DNA of 6,294 nucleotides, taken from positions 1 through 6,294 of the forward strand of contig SOIY01000188.1 in NCBI GenBank assembly GCA_004376785.1, given 5' to 3'. The stretch's first letter is position 1. Each line of letters starts with the position of its first letter. The notes beneath the pieces were generated by a model. The model ran no database searches. It saw only the letters and a list, made by a program, of their open reading frames with translations, and was not told the origin of the DNA. This DNA comes from Candidatus Stahliibacteriota bacterium. GTDB lineage: Bacteria; Hydrothermota; Tepidihabitantia; SM23-42. Shown piece by piece: positions 1-4,983 of the stretch. The translations under genes were made by a program, and so were the position numbers.

Positions 1-23
1 GTGTTTGAGTTAAGGAGGATAAA

Positions 24-137
24 TTGAAAGTTAAGACTTCAGTTAAAAAGAGATGCATTAACTGTCGGATTATTAAACGAAAGGGCGTGGTTATGGTTAT
101 TTGCAAAAACCCCCGTCATAAGCAGAGACAGGGATAA
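24..137 (+). CDS. rpmJ: Large-subunit ribosomal protein L36 (bL36), zinc-binding form, TTG start
   Basis: The 37-residue product starts MKVKTSVKKRC and ends RHKQRQG, both family hallmarks, and its length is the usual one for L36. It is a small zinc-ribbon protein of the 50S subunit. The four expected metal ligands are visible as Cys11, Cys14, Cys27 and His32, so this is the zinc-containing (C+) form rather than the Cys-free paralogue. The start is TTG at 24: it is preceded by a strong AGGAGG at 13-18 with 5 nt spacing, and no ATG or GTG gives the conserved N-terminus. In the usual alpha operon order it stands directly before rpsM, as it does here, though a gap of 106 nt separates them. Identification is very secure; the TTG start is well supported. 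Confidence 0.95.
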   Translation: MKVKTSVKKRCINCRIIKRKGVVMVICKNPRHKQRQG

Positions 138-141
138 AGAC

Positions 142-171
142 AGATGTTAGATGATAGATGCAAGATGTTAG
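142..171 (+). repeat. Tandem heptamer repeat, four units of AGATGNN
   Basis: Four consecutive 7-nt units read AGATGTT, AGATGAT, AGATGCA and AGATGTT (142-169), followed by a partial AG. The first five bases are invariant and the last two vary. It lies in the gap between rpmJ and rpsM, just after the rpmJ stop. The repeat is seen directly; any function is unknown. It could be a decayed simple repeat, a member of a family dispersed in intergenic regions of this genome, or part of an RNA leader. Confidence 0.8.
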
Positions 172-190
172 TAAAAGATATTTTAAAAAA

Positions 191-229
191 AACACTGACC
201 ACTAGTATCAAATCACTACTATCTGTGTT
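191..229 (+). promoter_or_regulatory. Possible hairpin in the rpsM leader
   Basis: AACACTGA (191-198) can pair with TCTGTGTT (222-229) with a single mismatch. Inside it TAGTA (203-207) pairs exactly with TACTA (217-221), leaving a 9-nt loop and a 4-nt bulge on the 5' side. The structure ends six bases before the AGGAGG of rpsM at 235-240, so it could influence ribosome access. In E. coli, S4 represses this operon by binding an RNA pseudoknot around the rpsM start; whether this hairpin has a similar role is inference only. Pairing is AT-rich and could be chance. Confidence 0.35.
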
Positions 230-243
230 ATGTGAGGAGGTAT

Positions 244-633
244 ATGGCTAGAATTTCAGGTATTGATTTACCGCCCAACAAAAGGGTTGAGTATGGACTT
301 ACAGCAATTTTTGGTATTGGTCTACACACGGCTCAAAAAATTGTTGCCACAATCGGAATTAATCCTTCAAAGAAAATTAAAGAACTGAGCGATGAAGAAG
401 TGACCAAGATAAGAAAATTAATTGAAACGGACTATAAAGTAGAAGGAGCACTGCGAGCCGATATTGCTGCCGATATTAAAAGACTCATTGATATTGGAAG
501 TTACCGTGGATTGAGGCATAAGTTTGGATTACCGACCAGAGGACAACGCACAAAAACAAATGCTCGCACAAGGAAGGGTAGAAAGAAAACAGTTGCAGGT
601 AAAGCAGGACCGGCAATTAAAAAGGGTAAGTAG
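244..633 (+). CDS. rpsM: Small-subunit ribosomal protein S13 (uS13)
   Basis: The 129-residue product opens MARISGIDLPPNKRVEYGLT, typical of bacterial S13. It carries the helix-two-turn-helix signature around residues 15-35 (IFGIGLHTAQKI). The conserved run from IGSYRG (85-90) to TKTNARTRKG (103-112) is followed by the basic tail that reaches toward the P-site tRNA. S13 sits in the head of the 30S subunit and contributes to bridges with the 50S subunit. The ATG at 244 is chosen because it gives the family N-terminus. A GTG at 232 would add only MRRY, encoded by the ribosome binding site itself. AGGAGG at 235-240 is only 3 nt from the ATG, closer than usual. The tail is about ten residues longer than in E. 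coli (118 residues). The gene is second in the alpha operon and almost abuts rpsK. Confidence 0.97.
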   Translation: MARISGIDLPPNKRVEYGLTAIFGIGLHTAQKIVATIGINPSKKIKELSDEEVTKIRKLIETDYKVEGALRADIAADIKRLIDIGSYRGLRHKFGLPTRGQRTKTNARTRKGRKKTVAGKAGPAIKKGK

Positions 634-635
634 TG

Positions 636-1064
636 ATGAAAAAAGATAAACCAAAACCAGGAAAAGGTAGGGGTAGAGGTAGAACCAGGATAATCAAACG
701 CAAAAAGGGAGTTAGAGCAGAACCGATTGGAATTGCTAATATATCTGCCTCTTTTAATAACACAATCGTTTCGATTTGTGATAGCAAAGGTAATGTTCTT
801 TGCTGGTCTTCTGGGGGAAAGATAGGATTCAAGGGTACAAAAAAAGGTACTGCCTATGCAGCCCAACAATGTGCTGACGCAGTTGCGAGAGAGGCACAGG
901 CACTCGGTATTAGAAGGGTTGAGGTAAGAATAAAAGGTCCAGGTCCTGGCCGAGAGGCAGCAATCAGAACACTTCAAACCGTGGGTTTAATAATCACAGC
1001 GATTAAAGATGTTACTCCTCTGCCTCATAATGGGTGTAGACCACCAAGACGAAGGAGGGTCTAA
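636..1064 (+). CDS. rpsK: Small-subunit ribosomal protein S11 (uS11)
   Basis: The 142-residue product has the S11 core ASFNNTIVSI (38-47), WSSGGKIGFKG (57-67) and KGPGPGRE (100-107). It ends with the hallmark DVTPLPHNGCRPPRRRRV. S11 lies on the 30S platform next to the 3' end of 16S rRNA and helps form the mRNA exit channel. The N-terminus is a basic Gly/Arg/Lys stretch (residues 1-24), longer than in E. coli S11 (129 residues), probably an rRNA-contacting tail. The start is taken as ATG 636, two bases after the rpsM stop. A GTG at 633 overlapping that stop would add one residue and cannot be ruled out. AAGGG at 622-626 is a modest ribosome binding site, so translational coupling to rpsM is likely. 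The Asn132-Gly133 pair in HNG matches the E. coli site known to form isoaspartate. Confidence 0.97.
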   Translation: MKKDKPKPGKGRGRGRTRIIKRKKGVRAEPIGIANISASFNNTIVSICDSKGNVLCWSSGGKIGFKGTKKGTAYAAQQCADAVAREAQALGIRRVEVRIKGPGPGREAAIRTLQTVGLIITAIKDVTPLPHNGCRPPRRRRV

Positions 1065-1066
1065 AA

Positions 1067-1696
1067 ATGGCACGTTACATTGGCGCGAAGTGTAAAATAT
1101 GTCGACGCGAAAGTGAAAAACTATTTTTACGTGGCAGCCGTTGCTATACAGATAAATGTGCTTTTACCAGAAGAAGCTACCCACCAGGAAGTCATGGTAA
1201 GGTAGGAAGACGGAAAGTAACTTCTTATGCCATTCAATTAAGAGAAAAGCAAAAGGTTAAGGCAATTTATGGAATATTGGAAAGGCAATTCCGCAAAATC
1301 TTTTATGACGCCACAAAAAAAACAGGCAACCCTGGGGCAAATCTTCTAATTGCCCTGGAAAGACGAATTGATAATGTCGTTTATCAACTGGGGATTGCAT
1401 CTTCAAGAACCCACGCAAGACAGATTGTCAAACATGGACACATTTTAGTTAATGGGAAAAAAGTTGACATCCCCTCATATTTAGTAAAGGTTAATCAAAC
1501 AATTAAACTTGTTGATGTACAAAAGAAAAACCCATTGATTAAAAAATCACTTGAGGAACGCGACCCAGAAAAGATTGTTGATTGGCTTAAATTTGATGTA
1601 GAAAATATGACAGGTACTATAGTAAAACTGCCTAAACGTGAAGATATAGCGCTGCCAATCCAAGAAAATTTAATAGTTGAATTATATTCAAAGTAG
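1067..1696 (+). CDS. rpsD: Small-subunit ribosomal protein S4 (uS4), zinc-binding form
   Basis: The 209-residue product is full length for bacterial S4. The N-terminal domain has Cys9-x2-Cys12 and Cys26-x4-Cys31, the zinc-knuckle (C+) version found in many thermophiles and Firmicutes but lost in E. coli. The conserved RRSYPPGSHG follows at 35-44. The S4 RNA-binding fold starts near residue 99 (RRIDNVVYQLGIASSRTHARQIV) and runs to about 160 through GHILVNGKKVDIPSYLV. S4 is a primary 16S rRNA binder that starts 30S body assembly; in E. coli it also represses the alpha operon translationally and takes part in rRNA antitermination. ATG 1067 is 2 nt after rpsK, with its AAGGAGGG (1052-1059) inside the last codons of rpsK, which suggests coupled translation. 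Confidence 0.98.
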   Translation: MARYIGAKCKICRRESEKLFLRGSRCYTDKCAFTRRSYPPGSHGKVGRRKVTSYAIQLREKQKVKAIYGILERQFRKIFYDATKKTGNPGANLLIALERRIDNVVYQLGIASSRTHARQIVKHGHILVNGKKVDIPSYLVKVNQTIKLVDVQKKNPLIKKSLEERDPEKIVDWLKFDVENMTGTIVKLPKREDIALPIQENLIVELYSK

Positions 1697-1705
1697 AGGG
1701 GGATT

Positions 1706-2689
1706 ATGGCTTTAAAACCACTTGTAATGCCAAAAAAGATTGAAGTTGATAAAGAGGTAACAACTGACAACTATGGCCGTTTTATACTTACGCCATTGGA
1801 GCGAGGTTTTGGTGTTACCATTGGAAATTCTTTGAGAAGAATACTGTTATCATCAATTCAAGGATCAGCAATTACACGAGTTAGAATTGGTGATGTTCTT
1901 CAGGAATTTTCAACAATCCCTGGTGTTTATGAAGATATTGTGGAAATCATTTTAAATTTAAAACAAGTTAAAGTAAAGTTACTAACAGATGGTCCAACGA
2001 CGCTTTATCTGAAAGTAAGGGGGAAAAAGGAATATTTTGCTGACGATATAGAAAAAAATCCTGAGGTGGTTATTACTACTCCCAAGCAAAAAATACTAAC
2101 CGTAACCGAAACAAAAGTTAATTTCACCGTGGAAATGACTGTTGAGGCTGGACGTGGCTATGTTCCGTCTGAAATGCATAAACATATAGAAGTACCAATT
2201 GGTACTATATTTCTTGATGCACTATTTTCTCCTGTTCTCTCAGTAAATTTCGACATCAAAAATACTCGTGTTGGTACAAAAACAGATTACGACCACCTTG
2301 CTGTAGAAATCAAAACTGATAGGACGATTACGCCGGTAGAGGCTATAGTTGAAGCCGCAAGTCTTTTAAAACATCATCTTTCATTTATAACTTGTCTCGG
2401 TGTTGAGCCACAGTTCACATCAAAAGAGCAGCTGAATGCTGAACATCGACGTATCAGGGAAATATTGAAAAGAAGTATTGATGAACTCGAAATATCAGTC
2501 AGGGCATCCAATTGTTTAAAGCACGAAGCTATAAAAACGATTGGAGATCTTGTTAAAAAGAATGGGAAAGAATTATTAACCTACGAGAACTTTGGACGTA
2601 AATCATTAAAAGAATTAGAAAAGAATCTGGCAAAAATAGGACTACAACTCGAGATGAATGTAGATAAATATTTAAAGGAAGATATATAA
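1706..2689 (+). CDS. rpoA: DNA-directed RNA polymerase subunit alpha
   Basis: The 327-residue product has the length of a standard bacterial alpha subunit (E. coli 329). The N-terminal dimerisation and assembly domain (about 1-235) includes RGFGVTIGNSLRRILLSS (33-50) and AGRGYVPSE (148-156), which contact the partner alpha, beta and beta'. A linker around 236-255 leads to the C-terminal domain. There VRASNCLK (265-272) and FGRKSLKEL (296-304) supply the residues equivalent to E. coli Arg265, Asn268, Cys269, Lys271, Gly296, Lys298, Ser299 and Glu302, shifted by one. These bind UP-element DNA and activators, so UP-element recognition should be intact. AGAGGGGG at 1695-1702 precedes ATG 1706 by 3 nt. 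The gene follows rpsD by 9 nt, and its stop overlaps the start of a tiny ORF as TAATG. Confidence 0.98.
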   Translation: MALKPLVMPKKIEVDKEVTTDNYGRFILTPLERGFGVTIGNSLRRILLSSIQGSAITRVRIGDVLQEFSTIPGVYEDIVEIILNLKQVKVKLLTDGPTTLYLKVRGKKEYFADDIEKNPEVVITTPKQKILTVTETKVNFTVEMTVEAGRGYVPSEMHKHIEVPIGTIFLDALFSPVLSVNFDIKNTRVGTKTDYDHLAVEIKTDRTITPVEAIVEAASLLKHHLSFITCLGVEPQFTSKEQLNAEHRRIREILKRSIDELEISVRASNCLKHEAIKTIGDLVKKNGKELLTYENFGRKSLKELEKNLAKIGLQLEMNVDKYLKEDI

Positions 2690-2742
2690 TGAAAAGGCTC
2701 AAACAAAGCAGAATATGGCAATTAAAGGCAGAGGCAATTTAA
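2689..2742 (+). CDS. Possible 17-residue ORF bridging rpoA and rplQ
   Basis: Between the rpoA stop and the rplQ start lies an ORF encoding MKRLKQSRIWQLKAEAI. Its ATG shares the last A of the rpoA stop (TAATG), and its TAA ends one base before the rplQ ATG. AAAGGA at 2674-2679 stands about 9 nt upstream, a usable ribosome binding site. It matches no family I recognise. A second nested ORF in another frame (2715-2747, MAIKGRGNLI) ends in an ATGA overlap with rplQ. Either could carry ribosomes across the 54-nt gap for coupled translation, or both may be chance readings of a short spacer. No hydrophobic segment or motif is visible. Confidence 0.35.
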   Translation: MKRLKQSRIWQLKAEAI

Positions 2743-2743
2743 T

Positions 2744-3373
2744 ATGAGACATGGTGACCGAGTAAAAAAATTGGGAAGAAAAAAAGAACATCGTCTTGCC
2801 TTGCTCAAGAATTTGTGTCGCTCTTTGTTTATCTTTGAGCGAATAAAAACAACTTTGCCAAAGGCAAAAGAAGCAAAAAAATTAGCCGAACATCTGATTG
2901 AATTCGCTAAAAGAAATGATCTTTCTGCAAAGCGAAGAATCTACCGCTTCATTCCTGACCATAAGCTTGTTAAAATAATCTGTGAAGAAATTGGCCCGAA
3001 ATTTTCTGAACGTCAAGGAGGCTACACAAGAATCTACCGTCTTGGGCCAAGACTGGGCGATGGCGCTGAAATGGCAATTTTAGAACTGGTTGAGCAAAAT
3101 GACCCTTCAACTATTGTCTCAAGAAGAAAATTAATCGAGCGTCGTAAATTGGTTGAAGAAAAATCTAAAAAAGAAAAGAAAAAGAAGGTCAAAAAAGAGA
3201 AAAAAACCAAAGAGAAAAAAATAAAACAAGAAATCCCGAAAAAGAAGAAGCCAGGTAAAAAAGAAAAAAAGATTTCAAGGAAAAAGAAAGCAAAGAAGGA
3301 AAAGAAAGATAAAAAAGCGAGCAAGCAAATAAAAGGAAAGAAAAGGACGAAATCGAAGAAAAAGCGTAAATAG
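2744..3373 (+). CDS. rplQ: Large-subunit ribosomal protein L17 (bL17) with long lysine-rich tail
   Basis: Residues 1-117 are a normal L17: MRHGDRVKKLGRKKEHRLAL at the start, then LFIFERIKTTLPKAKEAKKL (28-47) and GGYTRIYRLGPRLGDGAEMAILEL (92-115). L17 lies near the polypeptide exit on the 50S subunit. After a linker (118-139) there is an extra tail, about residues 140-209, in which 41 of 70 residues are Lys with some Glu, Arg and Ser. The full protein is 209 residues, against 127 in E. coli. The tail is probably disordered and rRNA-binding; it contains no recognisable domain. AGAGG at 2730-2734 precedes ATG 2744 by 9 nt. It is the last gene of the alpha operon here. The corresponding DNA is a purine-rich A tract with little base diversity, so assembly or frame errors should be considered, though the frame stays open to a clean stop. 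Confidence 0.95.
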   Translation: MRHGDRVKKLGRKKEHRLALLKNLCRSLFIFERIKTTLPKAKEAKKLAEHLIEFAKRNDLSAKRRIYRFIPDHKLVKIICEEIGPKFSERQGGYTRIYRLGPRLGDGAEMAILELVEQNDPSTIVSRRKLIERRKLVEEKSKKEKKKKVKKEKKTKEKKIKQEIPKKKKPGKKEKKISRKKKAKKEKKDKKASKQIKGKKRTKSKKKRK

Positions 3374-3441
3374 TTAAAACCCACAACAGAAGATACACAA
3401 TTATACCAACCCATTAGGCAAGTTAAAATCCAGATTTACTA
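3374..3441. other. Spacer between rplQ and the tldD promoter
   Basis: This 68-base stretch is AT-rich and has no ORF or RNA gene that I can support. No GC-rich stem followed by a T-run is present, so the end of the ribosomal transcript is not marked by an obvious intrinsic terminator. A near-repeat, GTTAAAACCCA at 3373-3383 and GTTAAAATCCA at 3422-3432, is the only pattern seen and is probably coincidental. Confidence 0.5.
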
Positions 3442-3470
3442 TTGACAGTTTATCGATTTTCTGTTATATT
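3442..3470 (+). promoter_or_regulatory. Sigma70-type extended -10 promoter for tldD-tldE
   Basis: A perfect -35 TTGACA lies at 3442-3447. It is separated by exactly 17 bases from TATATT at 3465-3470 (one mismatch to TATAAT), and TGT at 3462-3464 gives an extended -10. Transcription should start near 3477. It sits 68 bases after the rplQ stop and about 140 nt before the tldD ATG, so the protease operon can be transcribed independently of the ribosomal genes. Seen directly by consensus match; activity is inferred. Confidence 0.75.
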
Positions 3471-3478
3471 AAAGATGG

Positions 3479-3586
3479 ATGTATTATTTTATATTTGATT
3501 CTCGTGCCCTATGGGGTATGGCAAAGAAACAAAATCTATACTTGTTAAGTTTTAATACAACCCAGAGTACTAAAGGTATAAATTGA
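3479..3586 (+). CDS. Possible 35-residue leader ORF upstream of tldD
   Basis: An ATG two bases past the predicted transcription start opens a 35-codon frame ending TGA at 3584-3586, 31 nt before tldD. The product begins MYYFIFDSRALWGMAKK and has a mixed composition with no motif I recognise. There is no convincing ribosome binding site, so translation would have to be leaderless or nearly so. It may be a regulatory leader peptide, but a chance ORF in an untranslated leader is at least as likely. Confidence 0.2.
   Translation: MYYFIFDSRALWGMAKKQNLYLLSFNTTQSTKGIN
3502..3521 (+). promoter_or_regulatory. Hairpin in the tldD leader
   Basis: TCGTGCCC (3502-3509) can pair with GGGTATGG (3514-3521) around a TATG tetraloop. 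That gives eight pairs, three of them G-U and a core of three C-G pairs. It is the most GC-rich part of an otherwise AT-rich leader and starts about 25 nt after the predicted transcription start. No T-run follows, so it is not an intrinsic terminator. It might stabilise the 5' end of the mRNA or be part of a larger regulated fold; I recognise no known riboswitch class. Confidence 0.35.
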
Positions 3587-3617
3587 ATAGTAGCATTTAA
3601 AAAAGAAAGGAGTTTAC

Positions 3618-4982
3618 ATGTTTGATTTATTAAAATCAATGCTTTCGAAAACCGATTCAAAATATGCAGATCTCCGATATGAAATCAAGAAAGAGATAAA
3701 AATTATATTTAATGGAAAAGAATTAACACAGATTGGTTCTAATTTAACTGATGGTTATGTCTTAAGAATTTTAAAAAATGGTGGGTTGTCTTCTGTAGCA
3801 TTCACAAAAGAAATTGATGCTGAAAAGGCAATACGAACTGCTGAGATGAACGCCGTTCTCGTTTCAGAAAATATAGAAGAACCAATACAATTTGCAAAGG
3901 CTGATGTTGTAAAAGATACCTTTTCACCAAAGCTTGAGGAGGATCCTCGGCGAATTTCGATTGATGAGAAACTTGAACTAACCAGAAAATACAACAACCT
4001 ACCATTAAAATACGAAAAGATTGCCACAACAAACATAGGGTACATGGAAGTCATACGCGAAAAGTATTTTGTTAATACCGAAGGGAGTGAAATCAGAGAG
4101 GATCTGATCACAACAAGAATCAATGGATTGATCACGAGCAGGGATGGAAATCTTATTCAGAACGTAAGGGCTGGCATTGGAGGCAGCAATGGTTTTGCAA
4201 TCTTAAGGAATGCACAGGAACAATTTGAGAAAAAGACATCCATCGCTCTTCAATTATTAAAAGCAAAACCTGTTGAGGCAGGTGTCCATAATGTAATCCT
4301 CAATCCCAGTCTTGCCGGGGTTTTTACTCACGAAGCATTTGGCCACTTTTCTGAAGCAGATCTTATCGAAGATAACCCTACCATGCGAAAAAAGATGAAA
4401 ATCAATGCAAAATTAGGAAGTGATATTCTAAGTATTCTTGATGACCCAACAATGCCCAACCAGTTAGGATTTTACAAGTATGACGATGAAGGCGTAATGG
4501 CAAAATCCACCCAGCTTCTGAAAAATGGGGTCCTTGTCGGACGGCTACATTCAAGAAGAAGCGCAGCCGCCTTTAAAGAACCGCTCAGCGGCCATTGTAT
4601 TGCGCAAGATTACCGATATGCACCAATTATAAGAATGGGGAATATTTATATTGAACCTGACACAAATACTTTTGATGACCTCCTGGCTGCGATGGGAAAT
4701 GGGCTATATATTTTAGATGCCAAGGGAGGTCAAACAAGCGGCGAAAACTTCACCTTTGGGGCACAATATGGATACATTGTGAAGAACAGTAAATTAGGTG
4801 AAATGGTCCGTGACATTAATATGTCCGGCAACTTATACAAAACACTGCAAAATATTGCAGTAATAGGAAATGATCTGGTACTTAGCAAGATTGGTGGTTG
4901 CGGTAAAGGACAGCTTAATATTCGTTCGTGCCATGGAGCACCACATGTATTTGTTAAAAATGTGATCATAGGAGGAGTATAA
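3618..4982 (+). CDS. tldD: TldD-family zinc metalloprotease, catalytic subunit
   Basis: The 454-residue product is a complete TldD. The metal-binding motif HEAFGH is at 238-243 (H238, E239, H243), preceded by the family context NPSLAGVFT. The third ligand expected in E. coli TldD, a Cys near the C-terminus, is present as Cys428 in GGCGKGQ. The N-terminal alpha/beta domain (about 1-215) and the C-terminal beta-rich domain, with GQTSGENFTFGAQYGYIVKN (371-390), follow the known layout. TldD with TldE forms a heteromeric cytosolic protease that cleaves unfolded peptides. In E. coli it is needed to mature microcin B17 and degrades the CcdA antitoxin; the substrate here is unknown. It is somewhat shorter than E. 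coli TldD (481). AAAGGAG at 3606-3612 lies 5 nt before ATG 3618. No signal peptide or membrane segment is seen. Confidence 0.93.
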   Translation: MFDLLKSMLSKTDSKYADLRYEIKKEIKIIFNGKELTQIGSNLTDGYVLRILKNGGLSSVAFTKEIDAEKAIRTAEMNAVLVSENIEEPIQFAKADVVKDTFSPKLEEDPRRISIDEKLELTRKYNNLPLKYEKIATTNIGYMEVIREKYFVNTEGSEIREDLITTRINGLITSRDGNLIQNVRAGIGGSNGFAILRNAQEQFEKKTSIALQLLKAKPVEAGVHNVILNPSLAGVFTHEAFGHFSEADLIEDNPTMRKKMKINAKLGSDILSILDDPTMPNQLGFYKYDDEGVMAKSTQLLKNGVLVGRLHSRRSAAAFKEPLSGHCIAQDYRYAPIIRMGNIYIEPDTNTFDDLLAAMGNGLYILDAKGGQTSGENFTFGAQYGYIVKNSKLGEMVRDINMSGNLYKTLQNIAVIGNDLVLSKIGGCGKGQLNIRSCHGAPHVFVKNVIIGGV

Positions 4983-4983
4983 A

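Noticed and set aside
1..27. Possible end of an upstream gene (frame 1 reads VFELRRIN then TGA, overlapping the rpmJ TTG), perhaps infA, which often precedes rpmJ.
   Set aside because: Only eight codons are visible and they do not clearly match the usual IF-1 C-terminus; other frames also stop nearby, so no gene can be named.
172..231. Promoter in the rpmJ-rpsM gap.
   Set aside because: TATTTT-like and TAGTAT-like boxes occur in this AT-rich stretch, but none has a matching -35 at proper spacing.
230..235. Minimal ATG-TGA start-stop element just before the rpsM ribosome binding site.
   Set aside because: A six-base motif is expected by chance and has no ribosome binding site of its own.
232..243. 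GTG start for rpsM giving an MRRY extension.
   Set aside because: Those codons are the AGGAGG ribosome binding site, and bacterial S13 proteins begin MARI(S/A)G, which matches ATG 244.
501..977. 158-codon minus-strand frame opposite rpsM and rpsK.
   Set aside because: It lies opposite two certain ribosomal genes, with a composition typical of a shadow frame and no recognisable family.
3034..3414. Long minus-strand frame rich in Phe, Leu and Ser that resembles a membrane protein.
   Set aside because: It is the complement of the A-rich lysine tail of rplQ; TTT/TTC/CTT codons arise automatically and it has no ribosome binding site or family match.
3374..3441. Intrinsic terminator after rplQ.
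   Set aside because: Only a weak AT pairing (AAAATC 3425-3430 with GATTTT 3455-3460) can be drawn; it overlaps the promoter and has no GC stem with a following T-run.
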